Assembly (NCBI RefSeq): GCF_003046185.1
Contig: NZ_PZZL01000002.1
Coordinates: 248,001-312,000, forward strand
Length of the DNA stretch: 64,000 nucleotides
Reading direction: 5' to 3'
Source: Phreatobacter oligotrophus
GTDB lineage: Bacteria > Pseudomonadota > Alphaproteobacteria > Rhizobiales > Phreatobacteraceae
In this document: one piece after another, positions 26,623 to 35,339 of the stretch
How positions within the stretch are numbered: position 1 is the stretch's first letter
How the letters are laid out: each line of letters starts with the position of its first letter
The notes under the pieces: model-generated
The model's database searches: none
Told to the model about the DNA's origin: nothing
Seen by the model: only the letters and a program-made list of their open reading frames with translations
Translations under genes and position numbers: made by a program

Positions 26623-26827
26623 GGATATGTGTGTCCTGACGTACGTCGCAGCTCCGAGGTCAGAGATAGGTCGGATCATCAGCCGGCGGAAGACCCCTCC
26701 CCGTCCACTCCCGCCTTTTTCGCTCGCGCGATTTTCACCGCTCCCATCCCTCCCGCCCCGTTGACGCTTCCCGCCCGCGCGGCGCAAGAAGCCTCGCCCG
26801 AAGACACGCCGTCGCAGGAAGCCAGCC

Positions 26828-28273
26828 ATGCCGCTGCCGAAGCCCGTCGCCGCCCTCGCCCCGCCGATGCCGGAGCCGCTGATCCAGCGCTTCAAGGCGA
26901 TCGTCGGCGACCGCTACGCCATCACCGACGCGAACGACCAGGCGCCCTACCTGCGCGACGACCGCGGCCTCTATATCGGCCGCACCTCGCTGGTGGTGCG
27001 CCCGGCGAACACGGAAGAGGTCGCGGCGGTCATGGCGCTCGCCCACGAGACCGGCACGCCGGTCGTGCCGCAGGGCGGCGCCACCGGCCTTGTCGGCGGG
27101 CACGTGCCGCATGAGACCGGCGCCGAGATCGTCATCTCGCTGAACCGCATGACGGCGGTGCGCGCCGTCGATCCGGCCGGCAATACCATGACGGTCGATG
27201 CCGGCGTGACCCTGCAGCAGGCGCAGGACGCGGCAACCGAGGTCGGCCGGCTCTTCCCGCTCAACATCGGCTCCAAGGGCTCCTGCACCATCGGCGGCAA
27301 TCTCTCGACCAATGCCGGCGGCACGCAGGCCATCGCCTATGGCATGGCGCGCGACCTCGTGCTCGGGCTCGAGGTGGTGCTGGCGGACGGCCGCATCTGG
27401 CACGGCCTCAGGACCCTCAAGAAGGACAATACGGGCTACGACCTGAAGCACCTGTTCATGGGGGCGGAGGGCACGCTCGGCATCATCACCGCGGCCGTGC
27501 TGAAGCTCTATCCGGCCCCTCGCTCCATCGAGGCGGCCTGGGTGGCGGTCCCATCGGCGGAGGCGGGCCTTGCCCTCCTGAACGCCGCGCAGGAGCGCGC
27601 CGGCCCCTCCGTCACCGGCTTCGAGCTGATGCCGCGCAACCTGTTCGACTTCGTGCTGAAGCACCTCGCCGGTGCGCGCGATCCGCTGGCCGAGCCCTCG
27701 CCCTGGTACTGCCTGATGGAGCTTTCCAGCGCCTCGGCCTCCGGCATGCGCGAGACGCTGGAGGAGATCCTCGCCGCCGGCTTCGAGGAGGGCATCGTCA
27801 CCGACGCGGCGCTCGCCGATTCCATCGACCAGCGCAACGGCTTCTGGCGCCTGCGCGAGGGGATGAGCGAGGTGCAGAAGATGGAGGGCGGCTCGATCAA
27901 GCACGACGTCTCCGTGCCCGTCGCCGCGGTCCCGGCCTTCATCGCCGAGGCGGTCGCGGCATGCCTCGCCTACATGCCGGATTGCCGCCCCGTGCCCTTC
28001 GGCCATCTTGGCGACGGCAACATCCACTTCAACGTCAGCCAGCCCGTCGGCATGGACAAGGCCGCCTTCCTCGACCACTGGGACCGGGTGCAGACCATCG
28101 TCCATGACATCGTGGCGAAGCATGGCGGCTCGATCTCCGCCGAGCACGGCATCGGCCGGATGAAGCGCGACCTGCTGCCGGGGGTGAAGGACCCCGTCGC
28201 CATGGACATCATGCGGCAGGTCAAGGCGGTCCTCGACCCGAAGAACATCCTCAATCCCGGCAAGGTGCTCTGA
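26828..28273 (+). CDS. FAD-binding oxidase, D-lactate / D-2-hydroxyglutarate dehydrogenase-like
   Basis: A 481-residue flavoprotein of the GlcD/DLD/D2HGDH group. The N-terminal FAD_binding_4 domain (about 40-220) has VVPQGGATGLVGGH and GGNLSTNAGGTQAIAYG. The C-terminal FAD-oxidase domain (about 240-480) has FGHLGDGNIHFNV, SISAEHGIGRMKRDLL and the terminal DPKNILNPGKVL. It oxidises a D-2-hydroxy acid; the substrate cannot be fixed. It is divergent from the 6S RNA-like gene and convergent with the next chemoreceptor. Confidence 0.93.
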   Translation: MPLPKPVAALAPPMPEPLIQRFKAIVGDRYAITDANDQAPYLRDDRGLYIGRTSLVVRPANTEEVAAVMALAHETGTPVVPQGGATGLVGGHVPHETGAEIVISLNRMTAVRAVDPAGNTMTVDAGVTLQQAQDAATEVGRLFPLNIGSKGSCTIGGNLSTNAGGTQAIAYGMARDLVLGLEVVLADGRIWHGLRTLKKDNTGYDLKHLFMGAEGTLGIITAAVLKLYPAPRSIEAAWVAVPSAEAGLALLNAAQERAGPSVTGFELMPRNLFDFVLKHLAGARDPLAEPSPWYCLMELSSASASGMRETLEEILAAGFEEGIVTDAALADSIDQRNGFWRLREGMSEVQKMEGGSIKHDVSVPVAAVPAFIAEAVAACLAYMPDCRPVPFGHLGDGNIHFNVSQPVGMDKAAFLDHWDRVQTIVHDIVAKHGGSISAEHGIGRMKRDLLPGVKDPVAMDIMRQVKAVLDPKNILNPGKVL

Positions 28274-28281
28274 CCGGACCA

Positions 28282-28301
28282 CCGCGGCCCGAAGGCCGCG
28301 G
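28282..28301. terminator. Shared hairpin between convergent genes
   Basis: Perfect 8-bp stem CCGCGGCC/GGCCGCGG with a CGAA tetraloop, 9 nt after the FAD-oxidase stop and 18 nt before the stop of the convergent chemoreceptor gene. There is no strong T-run on either side. Confidence 0.5.
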
Positions 28302-28318
28302 CGGGAGCTGTCGCCACC

Positions 28319-29806
28319 TCAGGCAGCGACCTTGCCGAGGAAGCCCTCAACCGCGGTGCTGACATTGCCGGCGGAGGCCTCGACCGCCCGCGCCGTGTCG
28401 TCCATGGCCCGCGACGAGGAGGCCGAGACCTCGGCCTTTCCGGCGATATCGCCGATGGCCTGCTCGATGCGCAGCGTCAGCGCATTGGCCTCGGCGATGC
28501 TGCGGTTGATCTCCTCAACCGCGCTCGCCTGCTCCTCGATCCCCGCGGCCAGCGCCGAGGCGTTGCGGTCGATCAGCTCCATCCGCTCGGTGATGGCGCG
28601 GATGGCGCCGACCGCGCCGACGGTCAGGTTCTGCACGGAGCCGATCTGCTGGGCGATCTCTTCCGTTGCCTTGGAGGTCTGGACGGCCAGCGACTTCACC
28701 TCGGAGGCGACGACGGCGAAGCCTTTGCCGGCATCGCCGGCCCGGGCCGCCTCGATCGTGGCGTTGAGGGCGAGGAGATTGGTCTGCTCGGCGATGGACT
28801 GGATCAGCGCCACCACGGCGCCGATCTTCTCGGCGGCGCCGGAGAGCTCAGCGATGTTGCCGTTGGCCGCGTGGGCCTCGCCGGCGAGTTCCCGCACGAC
28901 GCCGGCGGTCTCGCTGACCTTATGGGCGAGTTCGCCGACCGACGAGGACAGCTGGTCGCTGGCGCCGGCCACCGCGCTGATATTGGTGACGGCGGCGCGG
29001 GCCGAGCTGGTGGCGGCCTGGACCGTGTCGGCCGTGCCGGCGGCGGCGCCGCGGACGGTGGCGGCGGCCGTGCCGAGCTCCGCCATGCCGCCGCGGACCT
29101 TGGCGATGACACCGGCGATCTCGGCCTTGAAGCCGGCGATGGCCTTTTCGAGATCGGCCTGGTGGCGGGCCTTGTCGGCGGCGCGGGAGCGATCCTCGGC
29201 GGTCGCGGCCTCAAGCCGGCTCGCCGCCTCCTTGGCCTCCTGCACGGCGCCGTCGGAGACGACGAAGGCATTCGCGAGGCGATTGCAGAGCCAGGCGAGC
29301 GCCACGGCCTGGGCGACGAGGATCACGGCGTGGATCACCACGCGGACGAGATCGCCGCCCTGCGGGAAGACCGCCATGGGGTAGATGAAGTTGAGGCCGA
29401 GATGATGCACGGCCACGAGCGCCGTATAGGCGGCGACCGAGTGCCAGCAGCACCACAGCGCCACGATGGCGAGGCCGGCGAAGAAGGCCATGTGCATGTC
29501 GATCTGGTAGACGGACCCTTCCATGGCGAAGGTCAGCAGCGCGACCAGCGCACCGCCCGACAGGGAGGAGGCGATGCGGGCCGCGGCGTCCGTGCGCCCC
29601 CCGCCGATGGCGAGCAGGCCGGCGGCCGACACCACGACGACGGACAGCGCGCCGAGCATCAGGGCGCCGCCGCGCGCCACCAGGACAGCGAGCGTCACGG
29701 CCGAGAGGCTGACGATCACGCCTTGCATGACACGCGCGACGGTCACGCGGAGCTTGTCGAGGGTCGGCGACGCCTCGACGGTCGTTGCAGTCGTGCTGAA
29801 GGTCAT
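28319..29806 (-). CDS. Methyl-accepting chemotaxis protein with polytopic membrane sensor
   Basis: 495 residues. The N-terminal 190 form about six membrane helices instead of a periplasmic ligand domain. Two conserved-looking His patches lie in or near the helices: [13 protein letters not shown] and [20 protein letters not shown]. There is no HAMP. The cytoplasmic coiled coil follows, with the hairpin tip [20 protein letters not shown]. It probably senses a membrane, redox or metal signal. Its start overlaps the stop of the upstream small gene (ATGA), implying coupled translation. Confidence 0.93.
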   Translation of the reverse strand: MTFSTTATTVEASPTLDKLRVTVARVMQGVIVSLSAVTLAVLVARGGALMLGALSVVVVSAAGLLAIGGGRTDAAARIASSLSGGALVALLTFAMEGSVYQIDMHMAFFAGLAIVALWCCWHSVAAYTALVAVHHLGLNFIYPMAVFPQGGDLVRVVIHAVILVAQAVALAWLCNRLANAFVVSDGAVQEAKEAASRLEAATAEDRSRAADKARHQADLEKAIAGFKAEIAGVIAKVRGGMAELGTAAATVRGAAAGTADTVQAATSSARAAVTNISAVAGASDQLSSSVGELAHKVSETAGVVRELAGEAHAANGNIAELSGAAEKIGAVVALIQSIAEQTNLLALNATIEAARAGDAGKGFAVVASEVKSLAVQTSKATEEIAQQIGSVQNLTVGAVGAIRAITERMELIDRNASALAAGIEEQASAVEEINRSIAEANALTLRIEQAIGDIAGKAEVSASSSRAMDDTARAVEASAGNVSTAVEGFLGKVAA

Positions 29807-30150
29807 GGGGTTCGCACCACGGTGAGAGACATGAGTGGAGACAGGCAGGCCGTCGCCAGGGCCGCGTCGACGACGAGGCCCGCGCCGGCGGCATAGAGAC
29901 GGGCGACGAAACCGGGGGTCCCGGCGCTGGCGATCACGACGCGGTTTCCCGAGGAGGCGCTGTGCAGCGTTCCGTCCGCGCGCGCGGCGATGGCGGCGGC
30001 GCCGCCGTTGTCGCCCGACCAGGCGATGACGGCGACCGCGCGCCCGTCACGCGGAGCCGCGGCGAAGACCAGCGGCGTGACGAGGCTCACGGCTGCAGCC
30101 AGCGGCAAAACGAGGGCAGTCCGAGCGGAGGACCGTCGGGGAGGCTGCAT
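29803..30150 (-). CDS. Small exported or membrane protein coupled to the chemoreceptor
   Basis: 115 residues. An N-terminal basic region and hydrophobic stretch ([20 protein letters not shown]) look like a signal peptide or anchor; the rest is Ala/Gly/Val-rich, with a second hydrophobic segment ([20 protein letters not shown]). No family was recognised. Its stop overlaps the ATG of the chemoreceptor gene by 4 nt, so the pair is an operon and the products may act together. The start at 30150 has no clear Shine-Dalgarno. Confidence 0.55.
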   Translation of the reverse strand: MQPPRRSSARTALVLPLAAAVSLVTPLVFAAAPRDGRAVAVIAWSGDNGGAAAIAARADGTLHSASSGNRVVIASAGTPGFVARLYAAGAGLVVDAALATACLSPLMSLTVVRTP

Positions 30151-30272
30151 GGTACCAGGGACCGGCGAAGAGGATCACGACGCGGATGGGGGCGGCCGCG
30201 ACAACCATATTTCACCGGAACAGGTTGCAGAAAACTTAACCATCAATTGAAGGTGTTCATTTACCGGCAACC

Positions 30273-31019
30273 TCAGTCGAAGAGCCGTCCCTGCCGCGGT
30301 GGCTCGGCGGCCGCGCTGGCGCGCCGGGCGGGCTCAGGCCGCGCCACCGACAGAGGGGCCGAGACGGGCGCCTGGATCTCCGGGCCGTCATTGGCGACCT
30401 TGTTGACCGCGGTCGAGACGGCGACGAGCTCCAGCTCGGTCTGCACGGGCGGCTCCAGCAGAGCGGCCGCCTCATCGGGAGTTGTCGCCGGATCGAGCCA
30501 GGCATCCCAGTTGGCGGGGTCGAGGATCACCGGGGTGCGATGGTGGATCGCCGCGAGCGGCGGCACGGCCGGCGCGGTCATCATGGCGACGGTGTCGACC
30601 TCCGAGCCATCCGGCGAAGTCCAGGTCTCCCACAGCGCCGGAAAGGCGAAGAGCCCGCCATCCGGCCGGCGCGCCATGTAGGGCGTCTTGCTGCGCCCCT
30701 GTGTATGCCACTCGTAGAAGGCGTCGGCCGGCATGAGCGCGCGGCGGCGGGCGAAGGCGTTGCGGAAGGACGGCTTCTCGCGCGCCGTCTCGGTGCGCAC
30801 GTTGATGACGAGGGGAAAGTCCTTGGGGTCCTTCACCCAGCCGGGGATGAAGCCCCAGCGCATCAGCACGAACCGCCGCTTGCCATGGTCGATCGTGACG
30901 ACGGGCACGGGCTGGGTCGGGGCGATGTTGTAGCGCGGCGGGAAGTTCGGCCGGTCATCGTAACCGAAGGCCTGCTGCATCACTTCCGGGATCGTCTTGA
31001 TGGCGTAGCGCCCGCACAT
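30273..31019 (-). CDS. SOS response-associated peptidase (SRAP / YedK / HMCES)
   Basis: It shields abasic sites in single-stranded DNA by forming a thiazolidine crosslink through Cys-2. The 248 residues have MCGRYAI (catalytic Cys-2 after Met removal), RYNIAPTQPVPVV (active-site Asn), INVRTETAREKPSFR, the Glu of DAFYEWH and the His of IHHRTPVIL. The last 30 residues are an Ala/Pro/Arg-rich tail. It is monocistronic. No LexA box was recognised upstream. Confidence 0.95.
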   Translation of the reverse strand: MCGRYAIKTIPEVMQQAFGYDDRPNFPPRYNIAPTQPVPVVTIDHGKRRFVLMRWGFIPGWVKDPKDFPLVINVRTETAREKPSFRNAFARRRALMPADAFYEWHTQGRSKTPYMARRPDGGLFAFPALWETWTSPDGSEVDTVAMMTAPAVPPLAAIHHRTPVILDPANWDAWLDPATTPDEAAALLEPPVQTELELVAVSTAVNKVANDGPEIQAPVSAPLSVARPEPARRASAAAEPPRQGRLFD

Positions 31020-31133
31020 GAGGTCCTCGCGATCCGTCCCGCCTTGCGGTTCTGCCGCGACGGAAGGGCTTTAAGCCTTCCTTCACCGCACCCATGGCTC
31101 ATAGACATCTAGGATCGGGGGTTTTCACTGTCT

Positions 31134-31631
31134 ATGCTCGACGTCGTTCGCCAGGAGGCCGATAGCGCGTTGACGCCGGAACGGCTGCGCGCCGCCAATA
31201 TCCATCCGGATACGTGGCTGGCCACCGACTACCTGAACCATTTCAACGAGGTCATCATGCTGCTCGAGCTGGTGCCCTCCATGCCCGATTGCCTCGAGGA
31301 CGTGCTCACCTGGGAGCCGGCGACCTACGAGGAGCATTTCGTGCGCTCCAGCTATCGCGACAAGGACCTGGTGCTGGCCGCCTTCGCGGCGGCGCCGCCC
31401 GGCCCGAAGCGCCGTTTCCTCGTGCTGGTGGCCGAGATGGACACCATCATGCTGGATGCGTTGGCGCAGCTCCGGCTGCATGGCGGCACGCCGCTCGGCG
31501 GCGCGGTTGCCGAGGAAGCCGCCCACCTTCTCAAGCATCTCGTGACCCGCGCTGCCGGTGTCATGAACGGCATTGCCGGCGCCGACGAATCCTCGACCCA
31601 GGACGCGGTCGACGCGCTGATGACCCGGTGA
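31134..31631 (+). CDS. Conserved hypothetical protein upstream of NUDIX gene
   Basis: A soluble, mostly helical 165-residue protein. It has no signal peptide or membrane segment. A distinctive patch is DTWLATDYLNHFNEVIMLLE, followed by a helix pair containing MDTIMLDAL. No function was recognised; similar short proteins occur in Hyphomicrobiales to my recollection. Its stop overlaps the GTG start of the NUDIX gene (GTGA), so the two are translated as an operon. Confidence 0.7.
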   Translation: MLDVVRQEADSALTPERLRAANIHPDTWLATDYLNHFNEVIMLLELVPSMPDCLEDVLTWEPATYEEHFVRSSYRDKDLVLAAFAAAPPGPKRRFLVLVAEMDTIMLDALAQLRLHGGTPLGGAVAEEAAHLLKHLVTRAAGVMNGIAGADESSTQDAVDALMTR

Positions 31632-32089
31632 GCACCGCCGCCGGCTCGGCCATGGCGGCCGATCGCGCCTATCCCGCCCGCCCCATCCTCGCGGTCTCAA
31701 CCGCCGTGGTGCGCAACGGCAATGTCCTCGTGGCGCAGCGGGCGCGGGCGCCCGGCGCGGGGCTCTACAGTCTGCCGGGCGGGCTCGTCGAGGTCGGCGA
31801 GACGCTGGCCGAGGCCGCCGCCCGCGAGCTCATGGAGGAGGTCGGCGTGCTGGCCAGCCCGATCGGCCTGTGCGGGGCGCGCGACATCATCGCCCGGGAC
31901 GCTGATGGCCGCATCGAGCGCCACTTCGTCGTCCTCACCTATGCCGCCCATTGGGAAAGCGGCGAGGGCCTGCGCTCGGACGAGGCGACGGACGTGCGCT
32001 GGGTGACCCTCGCCGGGGCCCGCGCCCTGCCGACGACGGACGGGCTCATCGCGACGCTCGAGGCGGCGATCGCCCTCGCGGCGCGCTGA
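31628..32089 (+). CDS. NUDIX hydrolase
   Basis: A 153-residue pyrophosphohydrolase of the ADP-ribose/nucleotide type. The complete Nudix box runs from GGLVEVGETLAEAAARELME to EVGV, preceded by LYSLPGG. GTG at 31628 overlaps the upstream stop; an ATG at 31652 is the alternative and gives a more usual N-terminus (MAADRAYPARPILAVS). The substrate is not deducible from sequence. Confidence 0.9.
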   Translation: MSTAAGSAMAADRAYPARPILAVSTAVVRNGNVLVAQRARAPGAGLYSLPGGLVEVGETLAEAAARELMEEVGVLASPIGLCGARDIIARDADGRIERHFVVLTYAAHWESGEGLRSDEATDVRWVTLAGARALPTTDGLIATLEAAIALAAR

Positions 32090-32156
32090 GCGCCACCGTC
32101 AACCACCGGCGGAGCTTTTCGTTGCGGCGCGGCCCGGCCTGCCGCATATCTCCCGC

Positions 32157-32570
32157 ATGACCCGGCTTCTCGCCACCCTCGCCATCGCGGTCCTCGCCAG
32201 CGCGCCGCTGGCGGCTCAGCCGGCCCGCGCGCCGGCGCCCGAGGCGGCCATGCCGCCTGCCGCGCTGCAGGCGCCCTACGAGCCGCAACTCCTCCGCCTA
32301 TCCGAGATCATCGGCGCGCTGCACTACCTGCGCACGCTCTGCCAGGGGCCGGAGGAAGGCGCCTGGCGGCGCGAGATGCAGGCGCTGCTGGATGCCGAGG
32401 CGGCGGGCGGCGAGCGGCGTGAAAGGCTCGTCCAGGCCTTCAACCGCGGCTATGGCGGATTCGAGCAGACGCACCGCACCTGCACCCCCGCAGCGCGGGT
32501 GGCGACGCGCCGTTACGTCACCGAAGCCCGGCGCATCGTCGCGGACCTCACGAGCCGCTACGGCAACTGA
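32157..32570 (+). CDS. TIGR02301 family secreted protein
   Basis: A 137-residue alphaproteobacterial exported protein. The signal peptide covers about residues 1-23 (LLATLAIAVLASAPLAAQ), followed by a Pro/Ala linker and a helical domain with two Cys (LRTLCQG, HRTCTPA) likely to form a disulfide, and the conserved RLSEIIGALHYLR and FNRGYGGFEQTHR. Function unknown. It lies 67 nt downstream of the NUDIX gene. Confidence 0.85.
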   Translation: MTRLLATLAIAVLASAPLAAQPARAPAPEAAMPPAALQAPYEPQLLRLSEIIGALHYLRTLCQGPEEGAWRREMQALLDAEAAGGERRERLVQAFNRGYGGFEQTHRTCTPAARVATRRYVTEARRIVADLTSRYGN

Positions 32571-32699
32571 CGGCGTTGTACACAGGAGACACCGCCAGAT
32601 TCTTCACGCACGTTAACCTTCTGGTCAGAAACGGATGCCGCCCGGGCGCCGCCATGCTACGGTCCGTGGACGAGACAGGCCCGATCAACGGGCCCGCCA

Positions 32700-32972
32700 G
32701 TGGACGTGATGATGTACATTTCTCCCGCGACGCCCGCCCGCTCGGCCGAAGCCGAGGACCAGCGCCACGCCGCCATGGGCTACGTCTCCGAGGCCTTCGC
32801 GGAGGCCCGGCTCGACGGGCTCGACATCGATTGCATCGCGCAGGCGGCGATCTTCGCCTCCTTCGTGGAAATGGTCGCGACCTATGGCGAGGAGGCGACG
32901 GCAACCTTCGCCGACCGTCTCGCCGAACGGGTGCGCGCCGGTGAGTTCACCGTGGACCGCTCCTCGCACTGA
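32700..32972 (+). CDS. Hypothetical protein
   Basis: A 90-residue soluble, acidic, helix-rich protein. Starts are possible at GTG 32700 or ATG 32709. The core HAAMGYVSEAFAEARLDGLD and AAIFASFVEMVATYGEEAT suggests a two-helix bundle. No family was recognised. It lies between the TIGR02301 gene and a membrane-anchored Pro-rich protein, all on one strand. Confidence 0.6.
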   Translation: MDVMMYISPATPARSAEAEDQRHAAMGYVSEAFAEARLDGLDIDCIAQAAIFASFVEMVATYGEEATATFADRLAERVRAGEFTVDRSSH

Positions 32973-33014
32973 GCTGGTCTCGCTCCCCCAACGGCAGAGG
33001 CTCCGGGACGCAAC

Positions 33015-33833
33015 GTGGACCCTCGCAGGCTGGCTCTTCTCACGGGACTTGTGACGACCGTGGTGCTCGGCGTCGCGGTTATCCGGATCATGCCGCGCGA
33101 GGCGCCGCGAATCGTCGAGCCGGCCGTCCCGGCGACGCCGCTGCGCGCCACCATCCGTGACGTGACGCCCGGTCCGGGCGACCCGCCGGCCTCATCCACC
33201 ATCGCCGCACAGGCACAGCCCGCCCCGCCGCCGCCCCCCGCGGCAACGCAGGCTCCCTCGGCACCGATCTCCCCTCCTCCGGCAGCGACGCCAGTGCCGG
33301 CCCCGCCGGCGGCCAGCGCTCCCGTGCCGACGCCCAATGCCCGCCGCCCGGCCCCGCCGCGGCCGGCCTCGGTCGAGGTGCTTCCCGACAATGAGGACCT
33401 GAGGGAGCGCGTCGGATCGATGCGCGAGCGGCTGATGCTCGCGGCGCGCTCCGGCGATATCGGCCGGCTCGGCGTCGTCTTCCAGATGAACGAGACGCTG
33501 CCCGTCTTCACCCGGGGCGGCGAGCGCGACCCCGTGGCCTTCTGGAAGAAGGCATCAGGCGACGGCGAGGGCCGCGAGATCCTCGCCATCCTGCTCAACA
33601 TCCTCGACCTGCCGCCCGCCCTCATCAACAAGGGCACGCCGCAGGAGATGTATGTCTGGCCCTATCTCGCCCATGTGCCGCTGGCGGACCTCTCGCCGCG
33701 CCAGTCGGTCGATCTCTACCGGCTGATGACGGCGCAGGACGTGCGGGACATGCGCACGCTGGGATCCTGGGTGTTCTGGCGGCTCGGCATCGGGCCGGAT
33801 GGCACGGTCCACTTCTTCCTCGCGGGAGAATGA
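33015..33833 (+). CDS. Membrane-anchored Pro-rich hypothetical protein
   Basis: 272 residues starting at GTG 33015. There is one N-terminal membrane anchor (ALLTGLVTTVVLGVAVIRI), a long Pro/Ala linker (about residues 45-120), and a C-terminal globular domain (about 125-272) with LREVG-like helices, FWKKASGDGEGREILAIL and the Trp-rich end LGSWVFWRLGIGPDG. The layout suggests a periplasmic domain held away from the inner membrane. No known family or partner was identified. Confidence 0.7.
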   Translation: MDPRRLALLTGLVTTVVLGVAVIRIMPREAPRIVEPAVPATPLRATIRDVTPGPGDPPASSTIAAQAQPAPPPPPAATQAPSAPISPPPAATPVPAPPAASAPVPTPNARRPAPPRPASVEVLPDNEDLRERVGSMRERLMLAARSGDIGRLGVVFQMNETLPVFTRGGERDPVAFWKKASGDGEGREILAILLNILDLPPALINKGTPQEMYVWPYLAHVPLADLSPRQSVDLYRLMTAQDVRDMRTLGSWVFWRLGIGPDGTVHFFLAGE

Positions 33834-33967
33834 CGGAGCGTTAACCCTGCGGATGACCTAGGGTCACGTGACGTCCCGGCGGCGGTCCCGCTTATGATGG
33901 CGTTAAGGGCCCGGGAGGTAGGTCGGTGGGGTCCGGTCGCACGCAGCGGCCTCGCGGGAATGCCGAC

Positions 33968-34732
33968 ATGCCCGATACATCGGCCCGTCACGTCATCGAC
34001 GACATCGTCGCCCATCGCGCGCGCGAAGGCCTCACCGACAAGGTGAACCGCCTTATCGACACCTTCGCCGAGAACGCCGACAGCTACACGGCCGAGCAGG
34101 CGGTGACGGTGGACGAGGTCATCGCGCGGCTCATCGTCGACATCACGCCGGAGGGGCGCATCGCCATCGCCGAGCGGATCGCCGGCGATCCCAAGGCGCC
34201 GCGCCTGGTGATCGAGCAGCTTGCCGGCGACGACTGGGCCGAGGTGGCCTCACCGGTGCTGATGAAATCGCCCCAGCTCTCGGACGAGACCCTGCTGAAG
34301 ATCATCGACAGCAAGGGTCACTCCCATCTGCTCGCCATCAGCCGTCGGCGGAGCATTACTCCCGCCGTGGCCGAAAGCCTGGTCGAGCGGGGCAACCGCA
34401 CCGTCATCCGCACGCTCGCCCGCAACCCCGGCGTCGCGCTGTCGCCGCAGGCCCGGCATGACCTTGAAAAGCGGCAGAAGGCGCGGCTGGAAGAGTTGCG
34501 GAAGGCCCCGCGCAAGGCGGTGGAATATCCCGCCGAACTCCATCGCGAGGACGGCGAGAAGCCGGTGCGCTGCCGGCTGATCGATATTTCCAAGACCGGC
34601 GCGCGACTGACGCTGGCGGCCATGGCCCGGCCGACCGGCCGCCTCGTCCTCAGCTTCGCCAGTGCGGCCGTTCAGCGTCCCTGCGAGCCCGTCTGGCAGG
34701 ATGGCCGCGACATCGGCGTGCGCTTCGTCTGA
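33968..34732 (+). CDS. DUF2336 and PilZ domain protein
   Basis: 254 residues. The N-terminal part (about 20-175) matches the HEAT-like DUF2336 pattern (LSDETLLKIIDSKGHSHLLA, VERGNRTVIRTLARNPG). The C-terminal 80 residues are a PilZ domain with both c-di-GMP signature elements: an RxxxR motif (RKAPR) and DISKTGA (D/NxSxxG). It is probably a cyclic di-GMP effector. ATG at 33968 is preferred over a GTG at 33926. It is soluble, with no membrane segment. Confidence 0.85.
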   Translation: MPDTSARHVIDDIVAHRAREGLTDKVNRLIDTFAENADSYTAEQAVTVDEVIARLIVDITPEGRIAIAERIAGDPKAPRLVIEQLAGDDWAEVASPVLMKSPQLSDETLLKIIDSKGHSHLLAISRRRSITPAVAESLVERGNRTVIRTLARNPGVALSPQARHDLEKRQKARLEELRKAPRKAVEYPAELHREDGEKPVRCRLIDISKTGARLTLAAMARPTGRLVLSFASAAVQRPCEPVWQDGRDIGVRFV

Positions 34733-34736
34733 CGCA

Positions 34737-35339
34737 TCACGCCGAGGGCGAGAGGACCAGCACGGACCAGGTGACGCCCGGCCGCCCGAACATGTCGGGG
34801 CGGCTGGCCTCGAACAGGCTGCCCAATCCGCAACGTGACGCGAGCGCCACCGTCTCCGCCGCCGACACCTCGAACATGCGCCGGCCCTCAGGGATGGGCC
34901 CGTGGCGGAGCGTCATGACGATGCGGGCGCCCGGCTGTGCGAGATCGGCGAGCCGCGCCATGGCCTGCTCGCGTTCGGCGGCGTCGAGATGCATCCAGAC
35001 GGCGGTGAGGAGGATCAGGTCGAAGCGCTCGGCCCGTCCGGCCAGCACGGCGAGATCCGGCAGGCCGTCATCGAGCCAGGTGATCGGCCGTCCCGCATGG
35101 ATCCGCGCGCCGTGGGCACGCAGCTCCGCAGTGGGCTCGACCGCGACGACCGAAAAGCCGCGCGCGGCGAGCGCCGCGGCATCGCGGCCGGTTCCGGCGC
35201 CGATGTCCAGCGCATGGCCCGGCGCCTCGGGGAGCAGGTGCAGGACGGGGGCGTGGACCTGCTCGAAGGTGATGCTCTCGTACTGGACCGCGAGGTGATC
35301 CGCCTCGCGGCCATAGCCCGCCGTCGAGGCGGTGGTCAC
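34737..35339 (-). CDS. Class I SAM-dependent methyltransferase
   Basis: 200 residues. SAM motif I is ALDIGAGTGRDAAALAARG, acidic motif II is VVAVEPTAELR, and post-motifs include DLILLTAVWMHLD and MTLRHGPIPEGR. The start is GTG 35339, overlapping the dihydroorotase stop (GTGA), so it is co-translated with pyrC. The first residues (YGREADHLAVQYESITFEQV) resemble the Tellurite-resistance/UbiE-like small methyltransferases. Substrate unknown. Confidence 0.87.
   Translation of the reverse strand: MTTASTAGYGREADHLAVQYESITFEQVHAPVLHLLPEAPGHALDIGAGTGRDAAALAARGFSVVAVEPTAELRAHGARIHAGRPITWLDDGLPDLAVLAGRAERFDLILLTAVWMHLDAAEREQAMARLADLAQPGARIVMTLRHGPIPEGRRMFEVSAAETVALASRCGLGSLFEASRPDMFGRPGVTWSVLVLSPSA

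Larger units (their letters stand above)
26021..26827. other. Long intergenic region with repeats and a 6S RNA-like gene
   Basis: About 800 bp without a protein gene. From left to right it contains a MITE-like element (26099-26254), two inverted copies of the CGTCATGCCCG-type repeat (about 26306-26401), a 6S RNA-like region (about 26432-26622, minus) and its presumed promoter, then the leader of the FAD oxidase gene. Confidence 0.7.
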
